DNA from: Thermosynechococcus sp. M98_K2018_005
Lineage (GTDB): Bacteria; Cyanobacteriota; Cyanobacteriia; Thermosynechococcales; Thermosynechococcaceae
DNA: 62,711 nt
Direction: 5' to 3'
Assembly (NCBI RefSeq): GCF_015295825.1
Contig: NZ_DVEH01000076.1
Location: 1-62,711 of the forward strand
Shown: positions 36,546 to 49,336 of the stretch, piece by piece
Layout: each line of letters begins with the position of its first letter
How positions within the stretch are numbered: position 1 is the stretch's first letter
The notes under the pieces: model-generated
Told to the model about the DNA's origin: nothing
The model's input: only the letters and a program-made list of their open reading frames with translations
Databases searched by the model: none
Position numbers and translations under genes: made by a program

Positions 36546-38536
36546 GCTTTTTTGTGGCGCTGGACAATCGTCGCGGCCAGTTTCTCCGGTACTTCTTGAA
36601 GATGGTCAAATTGCCAATGGAAGCCACCTGTGCCCATCGTCAGCGATCGCAACTCCACCACAAAGTCATGCATTTCCGCTTGAGGTAAATAAGCCTCAAT
36701 TTGTTCCCAGCCGGGCCAACCCTCCTTACTGCTGTAGCCCAAAACCTGACCACGCCGCCCCGTCAACGCCTGCATCACCTTAGCCGTAAAGGCTTGGGGC
36801 ATCCACACCTGCACCGCCATGATTGGTTCTAGGAGTTGCGGTTCACACTGGGGAATTCCCGCTTGCATGGCGAGGCGAGCCGCTTGGCGAAAGGCCTGCT
36901 CAGAGCTATCCACAGAGTGGTAAGAGCCATTGGTGAGGGTCACCGCCACATCCACCATCGGAAATCCCAACGGTCCTCGGCTAAGAAATTCCCGCACCCC
37001 TTGCTCGACACCGGGGATATATTGCTTGGGCACAACGCCGCCGACAATGGTTTCACTAAATTGGAAGCCGCTGCCGCGTTCTAGGGGAGCAATATCGAGG
37101 TACACATCGCCAAACTGGCCGTGGCCACCGGTTTGATGTTTATAGCGGCCATGACTGTTTTTCGTGCTGCGGCGAATGGTTTCCTTGTAGGGGACTTGGG
37201 GGAGATGGGTTTGCATCGGTAGGTTATATTTGCGGCGCAGGCGATCGAGGGCAATCTGCAAGTGAATGTCACCCTGTCCCCAGAGAATAATTTCATGGGT
37301 ATCGCCATGCTGTTCCCAGCGCAGCGCCGGGTCTTCCTCAAGGAGTTTTTGCAGCGCGCTGGTGAGCTTCACCTCATCACTGCGTTTACTGGGGGTAATG
37401 GCCAAGGCATAGACAGGTTCTAGTTGGGGTGCATAGGGCAAAGGCACCGCCTGACCACTGACACTGAGGGTCTCACCGGTACGAATGCCCTCTAGCCGCG
37501 CCAAGAGAACGATGTCCCCCGCTGTGGCTTGTCCTAGGGATTCCAGTTGTGTACCTTGGCCACGGTAGATGCCACCTACGCGCACCCCATTCAAGCTCAT
37601 ACCATCGGTCAAGGTACCCTGCCAGACCCGTACAAGGGAGAGCTTGCCGCCTCCTTGGGGTAGATAGAAGGTCTTCAGCACTTGGGCGAGAGGCTCTTCA
37701 CCGTTGATCTGGCGATGCGCAGCAGTTTCTGTGGCATCGGGTGCTTCGCGATCGAGGGCTGCCAATAGGGGACGCACACCGTAGTCCGTTTGCGCACTGC
37801 CAAAAAAGACGGGCACAATTAAATCGGCTCCCAACTCCCAGCGCAGATCCGCCATGATTTCACTTTCCGGCGGCGCAATATCCTCAAGGAGTTCCTCCAA
37901 GAGGTGATCATCATAGTTGGCTAGAGCCTCCAGTAGCTCCGCCCGCGCGGCCTGTTCAACGGCTTGTAATTCGGAAGGAAAGGGAACTAAATCCGCCGCT
38001 GCCCCCGCATGGTAGTGATAGGCCTGCTCCGTCACCAAGTCAATGTAGCCCAGGAGATCATCTCCCTGCCAAATGGGGTACTGGTGGGGTACAAGGGGAC
38101 GACTGGAAACTTGGCGATAGGCGGCGAGGATCTCCATGTAGGGATCATGGGCACGCTCCATCTTGTTGACAAAAAGGATATGGGGAATCTGCCAGTCATC
38201 GAGGAATTTGAACAGGGGAGTTAGGGTAAAGGCGCGATCGCTGAGGGGTTCACAGACAACGATCGCCATATCCACCCCCACGAGGGCATTGAGGGTTTCT
38301 TGGAGCAATTCCACCGAGCCGGGACAGTCGAGAAGCGTCAGCTCCAAGTCCCCATACTGGGTATGAACGACATTTAGTTCCACCCCCATTTGGCGATCGC
38401 GAGCCTCAGGACTGGTATCTAGAAGACTACTCGCCTTACTACTCGTGGCGCGGGTAAGGCGCAAAATGCTTTCTGCAAGGGTTGTTTTGCCGCTGTTGTA
38501 GCTGCCCACAAGGGCAATGTTGCATCGTCTCGCCAT
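36542..38536 (-). CDS. Divergent elongation factor G-like GTPase
   Basis: EF-G paralogue of 664 residues, shorter than EF-G (about 690-700). It has G1 GSYNSGKTT, G3 DCPGSVE in place of DTPGHVD, and G4 NKME, then EF-G domains II to V with GGHGQFGDVYLDI and GYSSKEGWPG near the C-terminus. The catalytic histidine after DxPG is replaced by Ser and the switch I region is short and atypical. This matches the EF-G2-like group whose role in translation is unclear; it is unlikely to be the main translocase. Confidence 0.88.
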   Translation of the reverse strand: MARRCNIALVGSYNSGKTTLAESILRLTRATSSKASSLLDTSPEARDRQMGVELNVVHTQYGDLELTLLDCPGSVELLQETLNALVGVDMAIVVCEPLSDRAFTLTPLFKFLDDWQIPHILFVNKMERAHDPYMEILAAYRQVSSRPLVPHQYPIWQGDDLLGYIDLVTEQAYHYHAGAAADLVPFPSELQAVEQAARAELLEALANYDDHLLEELLEDIAPPESEIMADLRWELGADLIVPVFFGSAQTDYGVRPLLAALDREAPDATETAAHRQINGEEPLAQVLKTFYLPQGGGKLSLVRVWQGTLTDGMSLNGVRVGGIYRGQGTQLESLGQATAGDIVLLARLEGIRTGETLSVSGQAVPLPYAPQLEPVYALAITPSKRSDEVKLTSALQKLLEEDPALRWEQHGDTHEIILWGQGDIHLQIALDRLRRKYNLPMQTHLPQVPYKETIRRSTKNSHGRYKHQTGGHGQFGDVYLDIAPLERGSGFQFSETIVGGVVPKQYIPGVEQGVREFLSRGPLGFPMVDVAVTLTNGSYHSVDSSEQAFRQAARLAMQAGIPQCEPQLLEPIMAVQVWMPQAFTAKVMQALTGRRGQVLGYSSKEGWPGWEQIEAYLPQAEMHDFVVELRSLTMGTGGFHWQFDHLQEVPEKLAATIVQRHKKA

Positions 38537-38717
38537 CGCACACCTACCTTTTGATTTGCCATTCGAGTCAAAATTGTCCAGAATAGAGCCTTAGTTTGCC
38601 TTAACTAGATCTCTTAACCCTTGGCGATCGCCCTTGGCGGAATTTGCAGTATCTCTTAAGAGAGCTGTAAACAACCGTTAAGTTGAGGTTAATGTTTGCG
38701 AGGAGGACTCACTGACG

Positions 38718-39770
38718 ATGCGCTGCAATTCTCTTTTGTGGGCTAGCATTGCCAGTCTTGGCCTTTGGATAGCATCGCCAGTACATGCCAATAGCCAAGT
38801 CAGCACACTGATGCAAGAAGGGCGACGGCTAGTGGAAGCAGGAAACTATGCTCAAGCCTTGGCCATTTATCAGCAACTGCTCCAGAGCGAGAGCCTTAAT
38901 TCCCGCGTGCATTCTGCCATTGGCTACATCTATGCCCAGCAGGGACAATTTGCCGAAGCCGCCCGTGCCTACCAACGCGCTATTGAGCTGGATCAACAAA
39001 ACGCTGATTTTTACTATGCCCTCGGCTACAGTCTGGGGAGGATGGGGGAAAACCACGGGGCTGCTGCCGCCTACCGCCAAGCCATTCGCCTCGATAACCG
39101 TAATGCCCAAGCCTATGAAGGATTGGCGGTGATTCTTGCCCGCATGGGGGATCCCCAAGGCGCGATACAGGCCTACCGCTCCGCCCTCAGTCTTGCCCCC
39201 CGCAATTGGGCGGCTCAAAAGGGATTAGGCGTTTTGCTGCTCCAACAACGCAATATTCCTGAAGCCCTCAGTTGTCTGCAACAGGCGGCAGCCCTTGCCC
39301 CCAGCAATGCCTCGATTCAACTCAACTTGGGGATGGCCCTTCTGGCCGCCGGCGATCCTAGCAATGGCTGGCAAGCGATTGATCGCGCGGCTAACTTGGG
39401 TCAGTGGGATGCGGATCTGCTGCAACAGGTGGCTGAACTGGCTGCTGCTGCAAATCAAGCCGAGCGAGCCATTCAAGCCTACCGCCGCCTGATCACCCTG
39501 CAACCCGAACGGGTAGCCACCTACTTCAGTTTTGGGGAGCTATTAATGCAGCAAAACAATCCCCTTGAAGCTGCGGCGATTTATCGTCAAGCCACACAGA
39601 TCCATCCCAAGAATCCCGAAGGATTTTACCGCTTGGGCAAAGCCTTGACAGCCCAAGGGCGGCGGCAGGAGGCCCACAGTGCCTATCAAGTGGCTTTGAA
39701 GCTGTACCGTGAGCAAAATAACCGCCCAGGGGCAACCAAAGTCCGAGATGCAATGCGGCAGCGCAATTAG
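38718..39770 (+). CDS. Secreted tetratricopeptide-repeat protein
   Basis: 350-residue TPR protein with a signal peptide (residues 1-25, cleaving after VHA) and about eight 34-residue TPR units from residue 34 onward (NYAQALAIYQQLLQ, QFAEAARAYQRAIELDQQN, NPLEAAAIYRQATQIHPKN). TPR arrays hold protein partners; a periplasmic location is predicted. GAGGAGG precedes the ATG. It converges with hmpF, with only three bases between the stops. No partner is evident, but surface and pilus proteins nearby are candidates. Confidence 0.85.
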   Translation: MRCNSLLWASIASLGLWIASPVHANSQVSTLMQEGRRLVEAGNYAQALAIYQQLLQSESLNSRVHSAIGYIYAQQGQFAEAARAYQRAIELDQQNADFYYALGYSLGRMGENHGAAAAYRQAIRLDNRNAQAYEGLAVILARMGDPQGAIQAYRSALSLAPRNWAAQKGLGVLLLQQRNIPEALSCLQQAAALAPSNASIQLNLGMALLAAGDPSNGWQAIDRAANLGQWDADLLQQVAELAAAANQAERAIQAYRRLITLQPERVATYFSFGELLMQQNNPLEAAAIYRQATQIHPKNPEGFYRLGKALTAQGRRQEAHSAYQVALKLYREQNNRPGATKVRDAMRQRN

Positions 39771-39773
39771 CGA

Positions 39774-41459
39774 CTAAGCCCCTTGTCCCAGATTCATGAC
39801 CACCTGCTGCAATTCAGAAATGAGAGCACCGGGACGGCCATTGAGGATATTTTGGTTCAGTCCCTCTAGGCCTTGGCGCAGGTGATTGAGGCGATCTTGG
39901 ACAGGTTGTAAAATTTCCCGCAGCAGATTCGCTTGGCCGCGTTTGGCAGCGATTAAACGTTGCTCTTCAATCAGTGCCTGTTCTTCTTGACTGAGTTGAT
40001 CTTTTTGCTGCTGTTGCAGTTTGCGCCGCTCTTCGAGGTCGTGGCGCAGACTTTCGAGATCGGTATAGGCCTGCTGCAATTCTTCCGCGAGTTGATTGAC
40101 AGCCATACTGTACTCTTGAAACTGGCGCTCCAGTTCACTGAGGATGGGAATGAGGCTAATGCCCTGTTGGGAGGCGGGATCCTTGCGCGCCTCTAGCACT
40201 TGTTTGTGGATTTTGTAGATCGCTTCTTTTTCACGGATATTTTGCCGCTGTCCTTCAAGAGCTTGATTGAGCAGATTACAGCGCTGGCGTTCGTCCTCCA
40301 GTTCGCCTGCCAGTTGCAGGCGATCGAAGTCACTGGCTTCTTTGACTTTTTGCTCCAGTTCTGCTAGGGACTCCAGAGCCATTTTTAGCTCTTCTTCTTG
40401 ATCGTTAACAAAGGCAGAAGCACGTTTGAGATCATTGCCTCGGTTGGCCACTTCTTTTTCGAGTTCCTCCATGGGCATTTTCATCAGGGCATTCACATCC
40501 ACTGCCTCTGTGAGATCACTGACCATGGCTTGGCGCATTTGCTGGATCATTTCCTCCTGTTGGGCAAGGAGGTGACGTTCTTTTTCAAGAACGGACTGTT
40601 TGTAGCGGCAGAGTTCCTCCTGCAGGGCAATGGCCCGACTGTCTTGCCAAAACTGTTCTTGAGCGGTGCGCCACGTCTCCTCCTTTGCATGGAAGGCTTG
40701 CAGTTGCTCCTCTAAGGCGGCTTGCCGTTGACTCACCTCCTGCTCCAGTTGCTCCAATTGCTGCCAGTATTGACTCAGCAAGGCCTGCTGCTGGTCTAAA
40801 ATTTGAAAACATTCCGCGATTTGGGGACGGCTACCACTGTTGAGGGTCTCTGCCAACTGCTGCAAAATCGAGTCCACTTGGCGAATTTGTTCTGGGGATA
40901 GGCCAACGCTGTGGCTTGATTTGAGTTGTTCCCAGCGCTGCTGCTCTTGATGGACTTGGTGGCGTAAATTTTCAAGGGCTTGCCGCTCTGCTTGAATCCG
41001 CTGTTCCTCGGCGGTCAATTCTTCTCGCAGTTTGTTGAGTTGTGCTAATTGCTCTTCAGCGCCGGCCAGTTGCGCCTCTAGTTCTTGGAGTTCTTCTTTG
41101 CGCTGCTCAAATTCCTGTTCCCGTTGGTTGAGGGCTTGCGCTTGATAGGAGAGGGATTGCTTCCAGCCTTCAATTTCTTCCTCTTGACTTTGGAACCGCT
41201 CACGCATCCGTGTGAAGCCGTGCAAAATACCGGTGAGACGGCGGGCCGCTTCGTCCACGTTTTGAACTTGGCGGTTGGCGGCCATTTCCACAAAGACCAA
41301 CACACCATTGCCGTAGTCACGACTGTTGTCAAAGGGAATCGTTTCTTCGTTTTGGGGAACAGGGTGCCAATAGCCCGACTGCTCACGCATCAACAACTTC
41401 AACTCGGATTTCGTCCCCATGAAACCCGTTTTTTTAATCACCTCGGCGAGATACTGCAC
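39774..41459 (-). CDS. hmpF: HmpF-like pilus motility coiled-coil protein
   Basis: 561-residue, largely coiled-coil protein. A conserved N-terminal domain of about 90 residues (YLAEVIKKTGFMGTKSELKLL, GVLVFVEMAANRQVQNVDEAARRL) matches HmpF, which in filamentous Nostoc sits at cell poles and is required for type IV pilus-driven gliding and phototaxis. The remainder is heptad-rich Gln/Glu sequence to about residue 520. It starts at GTG 41459. In a unicellular cyanobacterium it probably controls where pili are active during phototaxis; this is inferred. Confidence 0.8.
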   Translation of the reverse strand: MQYLAEVIKKTGFMGTKSELKLLMREQSGYWHPVPQNEETIPFDNSRDYGNGVLVFVEMAANRQVQNVDEAARRLTGILHGFTRMRERFQSQEEEIEGWKQSLSYQAQALNQREQEFEQRKEELQELEAQLAGAEEQLAQLNKLREELTAEEQRIQAERQALENLRHQVHQEQQRWEQLKSSHSVGLSPEQIRQVDSILQQLAETLNSGSRPQIAECFQILDQQQALLSQYWQQLEQLEQEVSQRQAALEEQLQAFHAKEETWRTAQEQFWQDSRAIALQEELCRYKQSVLEKERHLLAQQEEMIQQMRQAMVSDLTEAVDVNALMKMPMEELEKEVANRGNDLKRASAFVNDQEEELKMALESLAELEQKVKEASDFDRLQLAGELEDERQRCNLLNQALEGQRQNIREKEAIYKIHKQVLEARKDPASQQGISLIPILSELERQFQEYSMAVNQLAEELQQAYTDLESLRHDLEERRKLQQQQKDQLSQEEQALIEEQRLIAAKRGQANLLREILQPVQDRLNHLRQGLEGLNQNILNGRPGALISELQQVVMNLGQGA

Positions 41460-41737
41460 AGCCCTTGACCTCTACCCTAACGCTGAGACTGACACACAAC
41501 TAGAACATACAACAACCGTAACAATACGCATGAGGAATTTAAGCTAACGCAAGATACAACTTTTCGTCTGTCCGCGATCGCTGGAATCCAGAACCCTATA
41601 TTTTTATTAAACACCCATCGGCAAGCGTTCGTCAGTGGCCTGAATCACTAGGTTGGGGACGGGAGAATTCCCAGGGCCAAGGTGGTTGAACTATTGGTCA
41701 TTGTAGCGAAAGGAGGGCTGCCACCCGCCAAAAGTCA

Positions 41738-42934
41738 TTAATCATCACTGGCAGCAGGCATCCAAGGTTGTTGCGGCAAAAAGGCGCGATCGCGCGGCAG
41801 GGGGGCAATGGGTTCTGTGAGGGTAAAACGACCACTGTGGATCCAGTCTTTGAGGACTTCGGCAATGCGCTGACCAAAGTAAAGACTTGTCAGGGGAGCG
41901 GTTTGCACAGTTTTGCCTTCAATCTTGATTTTGCCCGACTTGAGTTGGGCATAGTTGACCATGCCGAAGGTAGGACGCACGCGGCGGGGAATTGAAAAGT
42001 CAATAACCGGCGCCACCACTTCTTCATCGCGAATGGCACAGCGGGCAATGACCTCTTGATCCAACACCGGCAGCGGAACCCCCACCCCCAACATCAGGGA
42101 TGCCCCATAGTGCTTGAAATAGCAACCGCGCACCCAAAAGGGATCCATCTGTTTGGCATCACCAATCAGGGCAAGGGTGGCCGCTGGACCAATGGGGGTG
42201 TCGTTGGCCAACCGTTTTTGCAAGGGGAAGTGTTGGGTGCCTTCCCACGCCACATAACCAATGCCGCCGCCGAGGAAAATGCGCGTGCCAATCCCCACCA
42301 GTCGCAAGTAGGGATCATTCAGTAGAGGCGAGAGGGCACCGCCACAGGCATAGACGGCGTTCCCCAGTTGCGGTTGCAGGGGACCAAGGTAGGTATAAAG
42401 CGGGCGATCGCCACCATTCACACCAACAATAAAATTTTGATAAAGATTGCGGGGGTTGTAGAGATAGAACTGATTGATGGTCTGTTTGCTGATCACAGTT
42501 TCTAAACTGGCGCGGGGATAACAATCCGTGACATAGCCCACTGCCCGTAGGGGAATGGCTTTACCCGCAATCAAATCGGCAATGACATGGCCACCCCCTC
42601 GCTCCCGCAGACTGTCGGCTTCGCCCGCTTCAGAATTGGGGTCAAGGGATTGGGCTGCCCCCAAGTACAGATCGACCGCACCAAAACCACTGTAGGCGGG
42701 AATGCCATCGAGCCAGCACTGCCGCAGTTTAATCGGCGGATCCGTAGGTCCTAAGTTAATGATCGCCCCCGAGGACTCCATGGGCTCAAAGGTACCCGTT
42801 GTCACCACATCCACTTGGCGGGCGGCCTCAGCAATGCTCAGGCTTTCAAGGCGGGCTTTGAGTTCTGCCAATGTCCAAACCGTGGCCTTGCCCGCTCTAA
42901 TCTTTTCATTAATTTCGGCAATCGTGCGTTCCAC
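41738..42934 (-). CDS. Homocysteine biosynthesis (DUF39/HcyBio) family protein
   Basis: 398-residue soluble protein of the HcyBio family (COG1900), related to the methanogen enzyme that puts sulfide on aspartate semialdehyde to form homocysteine. Conserved parts: VTTGTFEPMESSGA, a CWLDGIPAYSGFGAVDLYLGA segment with a cysteine, YPRASLETVISKQTINQ and GIGTRIFLGGGIGYVAWEGTQH. Methanogen versions carry CBS or ferredoxin domains, or have partners that do; none is seen here. Activity in cyanobacteria is not established. It follows the next gene by five bases on the minus strand. Confidence 0.85.
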   Translation of the reverse strand: MERTIAEINEKIRAGKATVWTLAELKARLESLSIAEAARQVDVVTTGTFEPMESSGAIINLGPTDPPIKLRQCWLDGIPAYSGFGAVDLYLGAAQSLDPNSEAGEADSLRERGGGHVIADLIAGKAIPLRAVGYVTDCYPRASLETVISKQTINQFYLYNPRNLYQNFIVGVNGGDRPLYTYLGPLQPQLGNAVYACGGALSPLLNDPYLRLVGIGTRIFLGGGIGYVAWEGTQHFPLQKRLANDTPIGPAATLALIGDAKQMDPFWVRGCYFKHYGASLMLGVGVPLPVLDQEVIARCAIRDEEVVAPVIDFSIPRRVRPTFGMVNYAQLKSGKIKIEGKTVQTAPLTSLYFGQRIAEVLKDWIHSGRFTLTEPIAPLPRDRAFLPQQPWMPAASDD

Positions 42935-42939
42935 AGGCG

Positions 42940-43734
42940 TTACCGCAGATCCTCAGGATGGCGAATTTGCCAACTGCCATCGGGGAGCCGTGAGACTTTG
43001 CCCCCAAGGCGTTCAATATTCTCTATCGCCGTTTGCCGCGAGCGATCGCTGACCGCATTGACCAGTGCCCAAATCCACGCATTGATCTGTGCCATCCGAC
43101 TATCGGGATCCCGCCGTAGGGTTTGTGCCAACGAGCGATAATACTCTGCTGCGGCGCGGACTTGGGGATCTGGATTCATTTCTGCCCAAGTCGCCGCGCG
43201 ATCGTAGGACTCTGCTGCCGCTCGCCCCTTGCCCAAAAAGAGCAATTCATCCATCGCCCGAAATACCCATGCCAAGTAGGCCGTCGGTTGATAGGCGGGA
43301 TCCATCGCCGCCAGACCCCGATCCATCAAGGCCACAGAAGTTTGCGGCTGTCCTGCATACACCGTAATTGCCGTTGAGAGATAGGGATAGGTTTGAGCAA
43401 AGCAGGGGTCTTTAGCGATAATCACCTCAAAGAAAGCAGGTACGTCCTCGTAACCCGTGACTTGGCGGGCAGCGGAATCACCAAAAAACTGCAGAAATTG
43501 CAAAAATGCCCAATCGGCAACTAAATTGTCAAAACCAAAGGAAGGGAGATTTGCCAAAAGCCGCATTTGAGTAATCGTTTGGGCATTCTGGCGCTCATAT
43601 TCGGCATCGGTGAATTGTTCTGCCGTTTGAGCCTGTAACTGACGCAGGGCATCCTGCTGCATAAAGGCAACAATCCCCAAGGCCACAGCCGTCAGACCCA
43701 GCCCCACAACCTCTGACCAGCGCCGTCTATTCAT
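42940..43734 (-). CDS. Membrane-anchored conserved cyanobacterial protein with TPR-like helices
   Basis: 264 residues: one N-terminal membrane helix at about 9-27 (VVGLGLTAVALGIVAFM), a coiled segment, a conserved-looking LPSFGFDNLVADWAFLQFLQFFGD, and a helical-repeat part (GKGRAAAESYDRAATWAEM). I recognise this as a cyanobacterial family of unknown function and cannot name it. It lies between rpaB (18 bases upstream) and the HcyBio gene, so the three probably share a transcript. Confidence 0.75.
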   Translation of the reverse strand: MNRRRWSEVVGLGLTAVALGIVAFMQQDALRQLQAQTAEQFTDAEYERQNAQTITQMRLLANLPSFGFDNLVADWAFLQFLQFFGDSAARQVTGYEDVPAFFEVIIAKDPCFAQTYPYLSTAITVYAGQPQTSVALMDRGLAAMDPAYQPTAYLAWVFRAMDELLFLGKGRAAAESYDRAATWAEMNPDPQVRAAAEYYRSLAQTLRRDPDSRMAQINAWIWALVNAVSDRSRQTAIENIERLGGKVSRLPDGSWQIRHPEDLR

Positions 43735-43752
43735 GGCTCACCCTCAAGCCAG

Positions 43753-44496
43753 TTAGGGATTTTTGTTGCTTGCTTCTCCCGGTTCAGTAATCCGTTGAAA
43801 GAGATACCCCGTTCCCCGTGCTGTCAAAATTAATTCTGGATTACTGGGGTCTTCCTCTAGCTTAGCCCGCAAGCGGGAAATGTGGACATCCACCACCCGC
43901 GTATCCACATGGCGTTCTGGCGTGTAACCCCACACCTGCTCAAGAATTTCTCCGCGTGAGAAGGGTTCCCCCGAGCGACCCACCAGCAATTCCAAGAGCA
44001 TAAATTCCATGCCCGTGAGGCGAATGCGCTCATCCCCCTTATAGACTTGGCGCTTGTTGGTATCAATGCGGATATTACCCACCTGAATCACCCCAGAGCT
44101 AGGAATGCCAGAGGTGCTGGTTTTCTCAATGCGTCGCAGCACCGAGCGAATGCGGGCTTCCAACTCCTTGGGGGAAAAGGGCTTGACCACATAATCATCG
44201 GCGCCCAGTTCCAGCCCCGTAATGCGATCGGCGACATCGCCAAGGGCAGTGAGCATAATGATAGGGACATCGGATTCCTTGCGCAGTTCTTGACAGACGC
44301 CATAGCCATCTAGTTTGGGCATCATCACGTCAAGCACTACTAAATCTGGCTGCTCCTGCCGAAATGTGGTCAGGGCTTCCTCGCCATCGGCGGCAGTGAC
44401 GACGGTATAGCCAATCATTGACAGCCGAGTTTCTAAAATCCGGCGAATACTCGCTTCATCATCAACAACGAGTATCTTTTCTTTGTGGCTCTCCAA
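43753..44496 (-). CDS. rpaB: OmpR-type response regulator RpaB (Ycf27)
   Basis: Essential regulator that represses or activates photosynthesis and high-light genes by binding HLR1 sites. The receiver domain has ILVVDDEASIRRILE, phosphoacceptor Asp in VVLDVMMPKLDGYG, and the TALG/KPF switch residues; the C-terminal winged helix ends LILTARGTGYLF. I chose TTG 44496 (ESHKEKILVVDD) because AGGAG lies ten bases upstream and homologues start M-E-N/S-x-KEKILVV; GTG 44508 has no room for a ribosome-binding site. The cognate kinase NblS is not in the window. Confidence 0.93.
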   Translation of the reverse strand: MESHKEKILVVDDEASIRRILETRLSMIGYTVVTAADGEEALTTFRQEQPDLVVLDVMMPKLDGYGVCQELRKESDVPIIMLTALGDVADRITGLELGADDYVVKPFSPKELEARIRSVLRRIEKTSTSGIPSSGVIQVGNIRIDTNKRQVYKGDERIRLTGMEFMLLELLVGRSGEPFSRGEILEQVWGYTPERHVDTRVVDVHISRLRAKLEEDPSNPELILTARGTGYLFQRITEPGEASNKNP

Positions 44497-44674
44497 AGTA
44501 ACGGACACTCCTACTCAATGAGGACAGTAATGGATAGAAATTAAAATGTGAATTTTTTGTACTCTATCATTTTTTTACTGGCTATAGAAAGACTCCCAGC
44601 CCTGACTAGGACGGGATTTTGCGGGTCTTTCAGACTTGAAAATCTTTAACATATTTTAACGTGGTCTTACCCAA

Positions 44675-44706
44675 CAAAAAAACGGACACCCCTGCAAGAG
44701 CATCCG
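44675..44706 (-). terminator. Rho-independent terminator after apcE
   Basis: On the minus strand CGGATG...TGTCCG (44683-44706) can fold into a hairpin with some G-T pairs, followed by TTTTTTTGTTGG. It lies about 40 bases past the apcE stop. Confidence 0.55.
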
Positions 44707-44745
44707 CTAGTGTATTGATTCACAAGTGGTTAGTCGCAGCGTTTC

Positions 44746-48208
<3,463 letters not shown>

Positions 48209-48347
48209 TAGATTAGAACGATTCGGGGGTAGCTCAGCATTTTTTTAAGAAATGTATAAATTTATGGGGATTTGTCGGCGATCGCCCCCCAGCTTTATGA
48301 ATTTTTGTAATATTCCTTGACGGCTGCGCCCGACCACAACCGATCGC

Positions 48348-49334
48348 TTAAAAGTGCTGAAAGAGTTGATCGGGCTGCAGGGGCAGCAATTCACCATTGA
48401 GCTTGAGTTGCACCCTCTTTTCAGGAATAATTTCCCCGACAATAGCGGCTTGGTCACCCGCTGCCCTACAGAGATCTTGAGCCAAGTCTGGGGCAAGGCA
48501 CAACACCAGTTCAAAATCTTCACCGCCATAGAGTGCCCAGTTCAACGCTTGGGGGCGATCGCCATAGCTCACCATCGGAATCTGCTCTGCCCAGAGAACT
48601 GCACCCACGCCACTGGCTTGACAGAGTTGCAAAACAGCAGCAGCGAGACCATCACTACTATCCATGCCGGCTAGGCGTGGCGGGGGCACCTGTTGACGCA
48701 GCCATTGGACAATATCCAATCGCGGTTGGGGACGTTGATGGGCTTGGATCCATGTTTGCCGCAGTTCTGCGGGCACGGTGCTGGCCCACTGGGGATACAA
48801 AAGGCACTCGAGACCAGCGCGAGAGGCACCATGAACACCCGTCACGACAATGACATCCCCCACCCGGGCGCGATCGCGATAAATAATCCGCTCTGGCGGC
48901 GCACTGCCCAAGACCGTGATGCTGAGACTGAGAACGCTAGAGCGACAGGTATCGCCACCGACAATACTGGTGCCGTAGGCTTGAGCACAGGTAGCCATCC
49001 CTTGGTAAATGCCCTCAATCGTTGCCACAGGACAGTTGCGAGGTGCCGCGAGACCCACCGTTAACCCCAAGGGCAATGCCCCCATGGCCGCAAGATCGGA
49101 TAAATTGGCAGCCAGCGATCGCCAGCCCACATCCACCGGCGTCATCGTTACTGGGGTATCAGTCATGCCTAAACTAAAGTGCACCCCCTCAACCAGCACA
49201 TCGGTACTGACAACGAGTTGCTCTCCAAGGGGTAGCGACAGAACCGCTGCATCATCGCCAATCAGTTCCCTGTGGCAATAGGGGCGCAGGCGGGCAATCA
49301 ATTCCAGTTCGCCACAGTCGGCGAGGGTGAGCAT
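48348..49334 (-). CDS. thiL: Thiamine-monophosphate kinase
   Basis: Phosphorylates thiamine monophosphate to thiamine diphosphate, the active cofactor. It has 328 residues from ATG 49334; GTG 49337 sits one codon earlier on the preceding stop. It has the AIR-synthase-like fold: IGDDAAVL at residues 25-32, VSTDVLVEGVHF, VGWRSLAANLSDLAAMGA, GGDTCRS and SSDGLAAAVLQL. It lies directly downstream of the TIGR02652 gene on the minus strand, with thiO nearby on the other strand. Confidence 0.95.
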   Translation of the reverse strand: MLTLADCGELELIARLRPYCHRELIGDDAAVLSLPLGEQLVVSTDVLVEGVHFSLGMTDTPVTMTPVDVGWRSLAANLSDLAAMGALPLGLTVGLAAPRNCPVATIEGIYQGMATCAQAYGTSIVGGDTCRSSVLSLSITVLGSAPPERIIYRDRARVGDVIVVTGVHGASRAGLECLLYPQWASTVPAELRQTWIQAHQRPQPRLDIVQWLRQQVPPPRLAGMDSSDGLAAAVLQLCQASGVGAVLWAEQIPMVSYGDRPQALNWALYGGEDFELVLCLAPDLAQDLCRAAGDQAAIVGEIIPEKRVQLKLNGELLPLQPDQLFQHF

Positions 49335-49336
49335 CA

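Noticed and set aside
40000-41300. Repetitive Gln/Glu stretches in hmpF as DNA repeats
   Set aside because: They are heptad coiled-coil coding sequence without exact nucleotide repeats.
48245-48529. Open frame over the apcE-thiL spacer on the minus strand
   Set aside because: It overlaps the 3-prime end of thiL in another frame, has no family similarity and a composition like a shadow frame.
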